Positions 30,195-38,802 of a DNA stretch of 45,247 nt are shown in pieces. The DNA comes from Ascoidea tarda (nom. inval.) (Eukaryota; Ascomycota; Saccharomycetes; Ascoideales; Ascoideaceae), in NCBI GenBank assembly GCA_030560485.1, contig JAKTTS010000061.1, forward strand, positions 1 to 45,247, given 5' to 3'. Numbering within the stretch: the first letter of the stretch is position 1; every line of letters starts with the position of its first letter. The notes below the pieces were generated by a model, which saw nothing but the letters and a program-made list of their open reading frames with translations, was not told the origin of the DNA and searched no databases. The position numbers and the translations under genes are program-made.

Positions 30195-33100
30195 ATGAGT
30201 AATCCTAACAACTCTGATTTGAACAACAATCCTTCTTCCTCAAATTTGCACTCCCACTCAAATTCCATGGTTGCAATGAACATGGCTGATTTGAATTTGA
30301 ACCAAGGGAATGTCACCAACAGCTTTCAATTCCAGTATGAACCTGGCCTTCAAGCTCGTGCTCAACCTCATTCTCAACCTCATTCTCAACCTCATTCTCA
30401 ATCTCAATCTCAATCTCAAATTGATCCGAATCAAATTCAAAATCAAAACCAGCTATTGCCTTCAAACCCAATTCTACCTTCAAATATCAATACCAAATCA
30501 ACAAACAATAACGATAATTCATTATTGCCTATTCCCCAAAATGACTTGCTTGATCTATCTCGAACAAACTCCATCTCAAATTTTTCTGAGCTTCCTAACC
30601 ATCTCCTAACACCAAACTTAAACACCATCAACAGTCATCACAACAATTTAAGTCAGTCCGGCTCTCCTTTGATTTCTCCAATTGCCTCCCCTTATATGAA
30701 TTCTGGAGCATTTGATGGAGATAATACCAACAACTTCGGTTTTGAGATTGATCTCGACTTAGGTTCAAATCAGGATTTCAGCTTGGACTTGACTCAAAAC
30801 AACATTACAAATGGAGTTTTGAATCTAGCCGCTGCCAACACTGCTACTGCCAATAATAATAATTACAACTTCTACAACAACAACACCCAGCAAGATAACT
30901 TGTTTAACCTTCAGAATATGGACAACAACAACAACAATAATAATAATAATCAAGATAACAATAAAAATGACAATATCAATGGGAACAAAATTGATCAAAC
31001 TAATAACAACAATCAACTTGATTTTTTTGGTTCCATGTCCTTAAATGAGAATGGTAGTCTGTTGAATATTAATGAGTCCGAACTAAATAATTTGTCCCAC
31101 TTGGCACAGATTAATGATATATCAAGTTTTGTTGATATAAAAGGTTTTGGGTCTCCTGCTAATTTCAATGACATGACTGACCCACAAAATTTACAGATGA
31201 TGCGACAAAGTCTAGAAAATTTAAAAAATTTTCAAAATCTAAAGAATAATAGTGAGATGTTTCAAAATAACCCCAACTGGAAAGGGTTGGAAGATGTTAA
31301 TAACTTTCAAGCTTTACATGCAATTCAAAACCTCGGTGCTTTGGCAAATGGTAATAATCTAGGTGGGTTTTCAAATGTCAACAATGCTTATGATTTACAT
31401 AATCTACAGAATTTACAAAATCTACAAAACTTGCAAAATCTTTCCAATCTACAAAGCTTGCAGAGTTTGCCTAACTTTCAAAATCTACAAAACTTTCAAA
31501 ATCTACCAAACCTTCAAAACCTACAAAACTTACAGAACTTACAGAACTTGCAAAGTTTGCAAAATTTACCCAACTTTCAGAATTTTCAAAACTTACAAAA
31601 CTTACAACACATGCGAAACTTAAGCAATACTATTAATGATGATTCAATTATCAATAACAACTTGTTCAACAACCCTGATCTTGATAGTTTAGCAGATTTA
31701 AATTCTTCAATTGGTTTTATGCAACCCAATGATCCCAATAACAACTTAAACCACAATCGATCTAACACTAACCTTAGCATTGCAAACAATGTAGATGCGA
31801 ATAACGTGTCTGTTGGTCACACCAACAGTACTGGTGGCAACGAAGAACTGAGCAATCAGTTGAATGGAAACTCACTTTTAAGCCAAAAATCCGAATTAAT
31901 GAACCAAAATAACGCAATTGAAGCCAAAAATTTGACACAGGCTAGTCTCCAATGCTTATCAGAAGTTTCTATCCACAATATTCCCCAATTATTACCTTTA
32001 AATAATGGCAATATTCAGCTGCATAGAAAGTCACCCTCTTTATTTAGTGGAAGTTCCAATGGAGCAAGATCAAGATCAGGGTCTTTTGTGAATAATAGTG
32101 GTCTCAACAATGATTTTTCAGCATCAAACATTCCCGCTTTGAATATCACTACATCTAATTTGAGCAACCACAATTTGGACATTTTTAATTCCAGTTCTAA
32201 CATTAATCATGATAGCCCATCCAGTAATTTATTAAGCCCTCTGATTAACGATAACGATCTATTGGCTTCTCCAGGCAACCGCCATTCGAGATCCCGTTCG
32301 AAAACCCGATCACGATCCAACTCTCATTGCTCGCAAAACGGGTCAATTACGAAGCCCACGATCAGACAACGATCGAAATCTCCAATTCAAAAACCACGGT
32401 CAAAATCACCCAGTGAAAAGGCTAAGGCTTTCTCTGAAGATCGCAAAAAACTATTGAACTTAGCGTCATCCAACCCAAATCACTCAAAACAACAGAAACA
32501 CCCAGCGAACTATAAATGCGATTTATGTGACAAGTCTTTCACTCGACCATACAATTTAAAGTCACACAAAAGAACTCATACAAACGAAAAACCTTTTGCT
32601 TGTTCAATTTGTCAGAAGTCGTTTGCTAGGCAACATGACAAGAAAAGACACGAGGATCTACACTCCGGTGAAAAAAGATATCATTGCAAGGGAACTTTGA
32701 AGAATGGAAAAGGTTGGGGATGCGGAAAGAAGTTTGCAAGGGCAGATGCTCTCGGACGGCATTTCAAAACTGCTGCAGGGAAAAAATGTATTCGTCCTTT
32801 GGTCGAGGAAGCTGAGGCAGAAAAAATGATGGAAAAACTTCAAAAGGAAAGAGAACCAACAGATTTCACCGGAAAGAAAAAAGAAAATCAAAATGGGGAA
32901 GATAGCACAGAATTTTCGCATCATGAAAACTCAATTAGTAGTGAGGGCGGATTTAGTATAAAGCTTGATGAAGACGATAGTTATTTGGTTGTCGATCCAA
33001 GAATTATTGAGCAGCTTGTGGAACAGCAAACACGTAATTTTGAACCTGACAGAGGAACATTATCCCAATTTTCTCCATTGGATCTTGCAAATGATTCCGT

Positions 33101-33614
33101 TTCAGAATCTATTTCTGGACATTCCAGTAACAATGATGGTCAAGAACTTTCGAGGATTAATTCGAACAGTTCAACAATTATTCAGCACAACGCAACTGGC
33201 CATGAACCTATATTAAATCAAGATATTTTTGGGGTAAACGGATTGCACGACTTCAATGGTTTTAACAATTCATACGTTGATAATAACAATTACAACATTA
33301 CCGATAACAGGAATTTTCTGCTTGATTCCAACTTTTCGGAAATAAACAGCCCGTTTAGTATTCCTTCTCCATCTAATATAGAACTTTTGGAGAGTGCATC
33401 ATCTGGAAATCAAATGAATTTTTTTAGAAATAGCATGATTGGTGGTGACATTTTTGACCACCAAGAAATTTTGAATTCTATGTCAAACACCAACTTAAAT
33501 TCCAATCAAATAGCCAACCCTCAATCAAATTCTAATCTCAATACAAACAGCAATTCCAATTCCAATTCCAATTCCAATTCCAATTCACAGTCAAATAATG
33601 AAAAAGGGCATTAA
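30195..33614 (+). CDS. CRZ1: Calcineurin-responsive C2H2 transcription factor
   Basis: A 1139-residue protein with a DNA-binding domain near residues 775-866: two C2H2 fingers ([37 protein letters not shown]) and the atypical third finger with [19 protein letters not shown], all diagnostic of Crz1. Dephosphorylation by calcineurin drives it into the nucleus under Ca2+, alkaline or cell-wall stress. PALNIT (647-652) fits the calcineurin docking pattern PxIxIT, and Ser/Arg-rich stretches ([13 protein letters not shown]) follow it. The N-terminal half is Asn/Gln-rich with an NLQ-type tripeptide repeat (about 402-476), QPHS repeats near residue 57 and a Ser-Asn tail coded by AATTCC hexamers. S. 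cerevisiae Crz1 has 678 residues; low-complexity expansions explain the excess. The ATG follows a typical pyrimidine-rich leader. Confidence 0.95.
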   Translation: MSNPNNSDLNNNPSSSNLHSHSNSMVAMNMADLNLNQGNVTNSFQFQYEPGLQARAQPHSQPHSQPHSQSQSQSQIDPNQIQNQNQLLPSNPILPSNINTKSTNNNDNSLLPIPQNDLLDLSRTNSISNFSELPNHLLTPNLNTINSHHNNLSQSGSPLISPIASPYMNSGAFDGDNTNNFGFEIDLDLGSNQDFSLDLTQNNITNGVLNLAAANTATANNNNYNFYNNNTQQDNLFNLQNMDNNNNNNNNNQDNNKNDNINGNKIDQTNNNNQLDFFGSMSLNENGSLLNINESELNNLSHLAQINDISSFVDIKGFGSPANFNDMTDPQNLQMMRQSLENLKNFQNLKNNSEMFQNNPNWKGLEDVNNFQALHAIQNLGALANGNNLGGFSNVNNAYDLHNLQNLQNLQNLQNLSNLQSLQSLPNFQNLQNFQNLPNLQNLQNLQNLQNLQSLQNLPNFQNFQNLQNLQHMRNLSNTINDDSIINNNLFNNPDLDSLADLNSSIGFMQPNDPNNNLNHNRSNTNLSIANNVDANNVSVGHTNSTGGNEELSNQLNGNSLLSQKSELMNQNNAIEAKNLTQASLQCLSEVSIHNIPQLLPLNNGNIQLHRKSPSLFSGSSNGARSRSGSFVNNSGLNNDFSASNIPALNITTSNLSNHNLDIFNSSSNINHDSPSSNLLSPLINDNDLLASPGNRHSRSRSKTRSRSNSHCSQNGSITKPTIRQRSKSPIQKPRSKSPSEKAKAFSEDRKKLLNLASSNPNHSKQQKHPANYKCDLCDKSFTRPYNLKSHKRTHTNEKPFACSICQKSFARQHDKKRHEDLHSGEKRYHCKGTLKNGKGWGCGKKFARADALGRHFKTAAGKKCIRPLVEEAEAEKMMEKLQKEREPTDFTGKKKENQNGEDSTEFSHHENSISSEGGFSIKLDEDDSYLVVDPRIIEQLVEQQTRNFEPDRGTLSQFSPLDLANDSVSESISGHSSNNDGQELSRINSNSSTIIQHNATGHEPILNQDIFGVNGLHDFNGFNNSYVDNNNYNITDNRNFLLDSNFSEINSPFSIPSPSNIELLESASSGNQMNFFRNSMIGGDIFDHQEILNSMSNTNLNSNQIANPQSNSNLNTNSNSNSNSNSNSNSQSNNEKGH
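31399..31620 (+). repeat. NLQ tripeptide repeat in CRZ1
   Basis: About 25 consecutive Asn-Leu-Gln-type triplets (with Phe, Ser or Pro variants) are coded with mixed synonymous codons: AAT or AAC, CTA, TTA, TTG or CTT, CAA or CAG. The DNA copies are diverged while the protein pattern is kept. Confidence 0.9.
33550..33590 (+). repeat. AATTCC hexamer repeat (Ser-Asn tail of CRZ1)
   Basis: Near-identical AATTCC hexamers code for alternating Asn-Ser close to the C-terminus. Unlike the NLQ tract, the DNA is homogeneous, which indicates recent slippage. Confidence 0.9.
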
Positions 33615-33966
33615 CTGATAGTAAAAAATCAGCTATAAAAATTGATAAAATGGAATTTTTGAGTGATTTGGTTGGGATTTGTTTTTGGGAAAGAGATCAT
33701 TTATCTAACTGTTTTTGTTTTTATTGAAATAAACATTGTTTTTTGTATTGTTTTACTCAAATGATCTGTGGTTTTAGCTATATGTTTTTTCTATTGATTT
33801 GAAAATCAGGAACATGGCGATTTTTTTTCTTTTGTTAATTGAACTGTGTTTTATTTTATATTGTCAATATAATTAATGAAGTTAATACATAGAATATCTG
33901 GTTTTTTTTCAAGAAATATAGATGATGAAGAACAATCATGTTAGGGTGCATGGTGCATGGAAGTTT
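33615..33966. other. Convergent 3' gap CRZ1 / GlcNAc kinase
   Basis: A 352-bp AT-rich gap between two converging genes. It must hold both poly(A) sites. No ORF, repeat or RNA gene is seen. Confidence 0.5.
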
Positions 33967-35442
33967 TTACAAAACTTGTACATCTTTTGAGTTAGCAGCT
34001 GCTGCAATAGCAGGCCCATAAAGGTTACTGTCTTTAATGTATGTCAATGAAACACTTGCCACTCTATAATTTTGGTTAATAAATCTTTGTAAGTTGGACT
34101 TGTAATAATCAAAATATTTTAAAAAAGACCCAACAAAGCCGATAGATATCTGATTAGTATCTTTTGAAATGCAGTCAAAACCTGTGTCGTTAACAATGTC
34201 ATTGATAAAAATCAAAAGGGCAACCAAGGCAGAACCACAAACAACAACTGCTCTATTTACAATAGCTTTGATGCATTCTCTTGCAACTTTTCTATCTCTG
34301 TCAGCTATTCGATATTGATTTTCAAAAGGATAAATCTTATTGAAATCACTAAAATCATTTTTGTGAAAGATTGAAACTACTAGATCTCCTGATAGATGGA
34401 ATCTTTGATCAACAAGGTTTGGGGGAAGATTTCCATCAAAAAGATTTTTATTTTGTATTTCGTATATCAAACTTAACCTAACTAGTTCACAAACATATCT
34501 CCCAGATGTCATCAATTCCAAAGGTGTATATAAATTTCCAGTTTCGTTGTTTAAATGGGGCTTTTTGTTGCCCGAAAGCCAGTTATCAGTAATTAATCTG
34601 TCGAAGATCAGTGCATGAGAAGAAAGTTGAGTGCCACCAAAAAAACACAATTCGGAATTAATTATTGAGAACTTTTCATTCAAATCTCCAAGAATTATTT
34701 TGAATGGAGGTAGTTTCTCCGATGGGATTACAAAAGAACAGTTGATTCCAGTTCCTAGAACCAAACCAAGTTGGGTGTTTTGATTGAAATATTTTGCAGA
34801 GACAAGAACGCTTAATGAGTCGTTGCAAATGCAGATTATCTTGATTGATAAATTGAGTTTTTTGCAAGATAATTCAATTAGAGAACTGATGTTCTGATTT
34901 TCTGTATAATCAGTTGATCGATAGCCTTTACCAAGAGAGTTTATAGTTCCATTATCTGGCGAGGATTGGTTTAAAGGAAACGACCAGCTAACAGCAGTTT
35001 TGATATAATCGCCATTGAACAATCGAAGATAGCTGGCATTGTCTATGATCTTAAAAGCAGAAACAAAAGCATTGAGATTCAGAGCAATCATGTCAAAAAA
35101 GTGTTCATTCATGACCTTTTGGTCGTTGGCAACCTCCCAGGACTTTTGAAACAAAATTTTTGAGTCTTTGGCATTTAATTTGACCGTGGCAATTTTCAAG
35201 GTCGAACCTCCTAGATCGAGTACCAAAAAGATGCCTGAAACATCAGTTTTGCACTCCAAATTGAAGGACGATAGCATTGAGATTTGGGACTGTTTTAATG
35301 ACTCTCCATACTCATGATAAAAAGCGTCGATTAACAGCCTAGGGGTATCGTGAGGGAGAGTTTGAAGCAGAAGCACATTGCTTTCTGTGTATTTTTGATC
35401 TGTAGGCGTTTTCATTGTGCTGGTGTGCAACAACAGTTTCAA
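33967..35442 (-). CDS. NAG5: N-acetylglucosamine kinase-like hexokinase (NAG5/HXK1 type)
   Basis: A 491-residue member of the hexokinase fold, the length of Candida Nag5/Hxk1 (493). Motifs: phosphate-1 loop LDLGGSTLKIA (75-85), sugar loop SWSFPLNQSS (152-161) with GKGY (171-174), catalytic Asp208 in CNDS, phosphate-2 loop LVLGTGIN (227-234), sugar-binding Glu264 in INSE and Glu309 in LELMTSGRY, adenosine site VCGSALVAL (401-409). Differences from glucose hexokinases, such as LGKGY for WTKGF, ELCFFGG for EWGAFDN and FVGSF for ADGS, favour the GlcNAc kinase branch. It would phosphorylate GlcNAc to GlcNAc-6-phosphate in the cytosol. A second Met at 35415 is a possible start. Convergent with CRZ1. 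The family is sure; the substrate is inferred. Confidence 0.75.
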   Translation of the reverse strand: MKLLLHTSTMKTPTDQKYTESNVLLLQTLPHDTPRLLIDAFYHEYGESLKQSQISMLSSFNLECKTDVSGIFLVLDLGGSTLKIATVKLNAKDSKILFQKSWEVANDQKVMNEHFFDMIALNLNAFVSAFKIIDNASYLRLFNGDYIKTAVSWSFPLNQSSPDNGTINSLGKGYRSTDYTENQNISSLIELSCKKLNLSIKIICICNDSLSVLVSAKYFNQNTQLGLVLGTGINCSFVIPSEKLPPFKIILGDLNEKFSIINSELCFFGGTQLSSHALIFDRLITDNWLSGNKKPHLNNETGNLYTPLELMTSGRYVCELVRLSLIYEIQNKNLFDGNLPPNLVDQRFHLSGDLVVSIFHKNDFSDFNKIYPFENQYRIADRDRKVARECIKAIVNRAVVVCGSALVALLIFINDIVNDTGFDCISKDTNQISIGFVGSFLKYFDYYKSNLQRFINQNYRVASVSLTYIKDSNLYGPAIAAAANSKDVQVL

Positions 35443-35662
35443 TTAAGTGAGCTAAACAGTCTGTGAACCTGTGAAGCACAAATAAACATTACTTGGGTTT
35501 GATCTGAGCTTTGGATTCGTGCCGCCCGATTTTGGGGTATTGGAAGTTTGTTGTAAGAAATGGAGCAGCGATATGGGATTATCACATCAGGTTTACAATT
35601 TCAGATTGCTTTGTTGTCTATGAAAGAATAGTCTGTTTATTAATGGTATATATAGATTTGTT
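35443..35662. other. Promoter of the GlcNAc kinase gene / 3' end of AVT7
   Basis: A 220-bp gap between two minus-strand genes, with a GCCGCCC patch near 35,522. No specific site is assigned. Confidence 0.4.
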
Positions 35663-37003
35663 TTAAAATGTATGCAAAAACAACGTAGCAGATAAACACA
35701 ATATCATGACAATCAAACCCCAGACGAACAACAAAAACCCAGCATTTTTAAGAAACCAGTCACCAACAAACAATCTGTATGCAAACAAACCAGGCAAAAT
35801 AAAAGAAATTATTGTTCCGCCAGTGGCCCCGACAATAGACAACACGAAAGCAAAAGACTTGACACCGAGAGCCAATATGTAGGACGAGATCAAAAGCGAG
35901 AGAGTGATTGTGGTATATGCCAAATTAGAAAAGGGAACCTTGAATTCAGTGGGAAGAGCATCGTCAGGTTGAGTGCTGGAGTGTGAGTCATTTTGAAGCA
36001 GGCTGGGGTTGTTGTTTGAGAGGAAAGCTGAGCTGTTTGAAACTGATACATTGAGAGTCTTCGATAGCAACGTTGTCAGTTCGTTGTTTTCCAACCTTTC
36101 TTCGGAAAAAAACTGGGTTTTGATGGAAAAGTAGATGTTGTTTACACTGATACGAACCGGATGGAAAACTAGAGGGAAAGAGAGAATAACCATGAGAAGC
36201 AAAAGAAACGTAGCAATCTGTTTGGATATCCCCTGGGGATACATCAGGAGAATATTGCCTTGAACATTCAAACCAAATGTGAGATAACCTGTTAAACCGA
36301 CAAGTAGGAAGATAGCCCAGCTAATGAAGATGGAGGATTTAATGACAAAAGTCAAGTTTGCGACTGATTTGTCTGCTGCTTCGTTGACAATTGAATACAT
36401 ATTTGGATGACCAGAGAAGGCAAAGACCAAAATTGAAAAGGTTGATATGATGGAGGGTATACTCAATGGTTTGACAACATTAACAGGGCCTCTCATGTCG
36501 TTTGGAATACCATTGAATACAAAATTAAAAATAACGAATAGGAAAACATAGAAAATTGACACCAACCCAACCACAGAGCTATATTTCAAGGAATCCAAGT
36601 TTTTCAAAAAGCTCAAGGGGACAATAACAAGCGAGGAAGAAAGAATCAAGATGGTTCTTGAAATGGCATCAGCAAATAGGCCCTGAGCAGCATCTCCAAC
36701 AATTATCAAGTAGGACACTCCCACCCCGAAACATAGAAGGGCAATTGCAAAGTCGAACAAAGTTCTCAACTTTGGAAAAGTGATGGAGGCAACACTGAAA
36801 AAACTGGCATTTCCAGCAGATACAAAGGACGAGGTTCTGACCTGTAAATACAACCCAAAGCCAGATGTGAGAGCAGCCAAAGAGATAATCACCAAGCCTA
36901 AACAGACTCCATCTGCTCGAAAGGCATAGGGTAGAGCAAGCCCTCCAGCACCAACGACGGTCTTGGTCAAGCTGATAATAGAGGATCGTGGAGATGCTGA
37001 CAT
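35663..37003 (-). CDS. AVT7: Vacuolar amino-acid transporter, AAAP family
   Basis: A 446-residue membrane protein with about eleven hydrophobic segments. The start TKTVVGAGGLALPYAFRADG and the following SLAALTSGFGLYLQ match Avt7 (TIVGAGTLAIPYSFKSDG in yeast) more closely than Avt5/Avt6; CFGVGVSYLIIVGD is common to all three. A hydrophilic loop of about 50 residues precedes the last three segments. Avt5-7 move amino acids such as glutamine and proline across the vacuolar membrane. I chose the Met at 37003 since it matches the short cytosolic N-terminus of the family; the frame is open to a Met at 37048. Divergent from PPA2 with about 300 bp between. Confidence 0.8.
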   Translation of the reverse strand: MSASPRSSIISLTKTVVGAGGLALPYAFRADGVCLGLVIISLAALTSGFGLYLQVRTSSFVSAGNASFFSVASITFPKLRTLFDFAIALLCFGVGVSYLIIVGDAAQGLFADAISRTILILSSSLVIVPLSFLKNLDSLKYSSVVGLVSIFYVFLFVIFNFVFNGIPNDMRGPVNVVKPLSIPSIISTFSILVFAFSGHPNMYSIVNEAADKSVANLTFVIKSSIFISWAIFLLVGLTGYLTFGLNVQGNILLMYPQGISKQIATFLLLLMVILSFPLVFHPVRISVNNIYFSIKTQFFSEERLENNELTTLLSKTLNVSVSNSSAFLSNNNPSLLQNDSHSSTQPDDALPTEFKVPFSNLAYTTITLSLLISSYILALGVKSFAFVLSIVGATGGTIISFILPGLFAYRLFVGDWFLKNAGFLLFVWGLIVMILCLSATLFLHTF

Positions 37004-37309
37004 GGTTGGAAGGAGTGTTTTGGTATAGCAACAGAGTATCGAAACCAAGGCCCTTCAAACAGCAGAAGCAGAAGCAGCACCAGCAACACCAGCAACACCA
37101 CTGTGCTCCACATTTCAGGCTTTCCATGTTCCAATTCCTCGTGGCCGCCCATTTCAAAGCGTTTTCTCGAGCTAGAAATTGGATCTTCTCCTCTTGAATA
37201 AAGGGCATATGAAAAAAGGGCATATGAAGAGCCAGCTTTGTCTCTACAGGCACAACATAAACAGTAACTCCTCCCATATATATAGCAGCGAGCATCCACC
37301 ATCTGCAGA
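37004..37309. promoter_or_regulatory. Divergent promoter AVT7 / PPA2
   Basis: About 306 bp separate the two divergent starts. A CAG/CAACAC-type repeat lies at about 37,055-37,100 and a TATATATA element at about 37,277-37,284, roughly 25 bp upstream of the PPA2 ATG. The repeat GGGCATATGAA occurs twice near 37,203-37,227. No factor is assigned. Confidence 0.45.
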
Positions 37310-38392
37310 ATGAGTTTGTATCTAGGCTTCAGCAGACTCACTTCTCTCATCAGAATGTCCAACAAGCCTGCCCTTCAGAGGTTGAAAATGACCTCAAGAC
37401 ATCTTTCTTCCTCGTCTTCTCTTCTCAACCCTGGCCCTTCTGGTGGTCCTGATACTCCTGATACTCCTGATGCGTTCAACTACTCGATAATTAAAGAAGG
37501 ATCGAAGTTCACACAAGACTACAAAGTCTACTGCTATGACAAGTCAGCCGATAGAGTCTTATCGTACTTCCACGACGTCCCCATCAACTTCAATACAGCC
37601 CAAAAGACTGTAAACATGATATTGGAAATTCCTTTCCTTACCAATGCTAAATTCGAAATCAACAAAAGACTAAAATTCAATCCCATCACTCAGGATATTA
37701 AAAACGATAAAGTGAGATTCATCCATAATTTGTTTCCATTTCATGGATACGTTTCAAACTACGGCTCAATTCCACAAACATGGGAAGATCCAATTCATTT
37801 TGAAGAGATTGAGAAAGGCTTGCGTTTACAAGGCGATAACGATCCATTAGATATAGTTGAAATCAGTGTTGACAATACGTTGAACAGTCAAAAGGAAGTT
37901 GGTGATATTTACAAAGTAAAGGTCTTGGGTGCTTTGGCATTGATTGACGACGGTGAAATCGACTGGAAAATAATTTCAATCAACTGCAATGATCCATTAT
38001 CAAAACATTTGAGCGACATTGGCGATATTAATAAGATCATGCCAAATTACTTGAACCATTTGAAAAATTGGTTTAAAAATTACAAAAAGCCAATGAACAA
38101 ACCAGAAAATAAATTTGCATTCAACGGCGAATACTTGAACTCAGATAAAGCAATTGAAATTATTTCAAAATGCTATTCAAATTGGCAACAATTAATATCA
38201 GGCAAATACTCAAACGCAGAGCTAAATATAAGTCCAAAAACCATTGCCAAATTGCCAACTGTGAGTAACTCAACTTTGAAAGACACTGCCAGTTTTGAGT
38301 CGATTGCAAGTAAAAAACAAACTGTGAAAGAAGCAGAGCTCCCAGAAACAGCTGTTCCTTCTGAGGTAAATAAATATTACTTTGTGGATTAA
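37310..38392 (+). CDS. PPA2: Mitochondrial inorganic pyrophosphatase
   Basis: A 360-residue family I pyrophosphatase that hydrolyses diphosphate to two phosphates with Mg2+. The signature DNDPLDIVEI (176-185) carries the metal-binding Asp residues; NLFPFHGYVSNYGSIPQTWE precedes it as in IPP1/PPA2. The N-terminus is basic and Ser-rich (RLKMTSRHLSSSSSLL), fitting a mitochondrial presequence, which points to PPA2 rather than the cytosolic essential IPP1. S. cerevisiae Ppa2 has 310 residues; the extra length is an N-terminal Gly/Pro linker and a polar C-terminal segment before VNKYYFVD. Internal Met residues near 37355 are alternative starts. No CTG codon occurs in the gene. Confidence 0.88.
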   Translation: MSLYLGFSRLTSLIRMSNKPALQRLKMTSRHLSSSSSLLNPGPSGGPDTPDTPDAFNYSIIKEGSKFTQDYKVYCYDKSADRVLSYFHDVPINFNTAQKTVNMILEIPFLTNAKFEINKRLKFNPITQDIKNDKVRFIHNLFPFHGYVSNYGSIPQTWEDPIHFEEIEKGLRLQGDNDPLDIVEISVDNTLNSQKEVGDIYKVKVLGALALIDDGEIDWKIISINCNDPLSKHLSDIGDINKIMPNYLNHLKNWFKNYKKPMNKPENKFAFNGEYLNSDKAIEIISKCYSNWQQLISGKYSNAELNISPKTIAKLPTVSNSTLKDTASFESIASKKQTVKEAELPETAVPSEVNKYYFVD

Positions 38393-38588
38393 GACAGTAA
38401 CATGCACTGGCCAGATCCAGGGCAGAATCATATCCGAACGACCAAACTGTCTTTTGATATACATCTGCTATTGTGTTTTCATGTAAATAGATTGCGTTTT
38501 ACTGGTTTCTTTCTTGTGTACAGTTGCCACCGAAAGGAAAGTGTGCCGTGTGTTCGATTCACACTCGGGGAGCCTCTTTTCTGCGCTT

Positions 38589-38643
38589 GTCACGTGGACG
38601 TTGTTTTTGCGTCTGGTCCACAGCAGTGGTTTCTGGTCACGTG
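38589..38643. promoter_or_regulatory. Two GTCACGTG boxes upstream of RFA1
   Basis: GTCACGTG occurs at 38589-38596 and 38636-38643, 47 bp apart and 160-214 bp upstream of the RFA1 ATG. This is the Cbf1-type core, also the CDEI consensus of point centromeres. Regulation by Cbf1 is inferred. Confidence 0.5.
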
Positions 38644-38677
38644 CATGTCCTTCTTGTTATTTTACGTCGACGACTTT

Positions 38678-38683
38678 ACGCGT
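38678..38683. promoter_or_regulatory. MCB element ACGCGT upstream of RFA1
   Basis: The MluI cell-cycle box ACGCGT lies 120 bp upstream of the RFA1 ATG. MBF (Mbp1-Swi6) uses it to drive G1/S expression of replication genes, including RFA1 in S. cerevisiae. It is a palindrome in the expected place. Confidence 0.7.
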
Positions 38684-38802
38684 CGCACCACGCCAAACAA
38701 CCAGTATATCCATCACTTGCCAATATATCTATCACTTAATCGCTTTCCATCTCATCAATTCCTACTTTTTACTAAGCGCAGACACAAAACAAACATTTAA
38801 AA

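Larger units (their letters stand above)
38393..38802. other. PPA2 3' region and RFA1 promoter
   Basis: The 410-bp gap holds the PPA2 3' end and the RFA1 promoter with an MCB and two CACGTG boxes (listed separately). Overlapping ORFs (38402-38930) in three frames are shadows of this GC-richer stretch. Confidence 0.6.

Noticed and set aside
38589-38643. Point centromere (CDEI-CDEII-CDEIII) from the GTCACGTG boxes
   Set aside because: No AT-only CDEII of 80-90 bp and no TTCCGAA-type CDEIII follows. The boxes lie in the RFA1 promoter.
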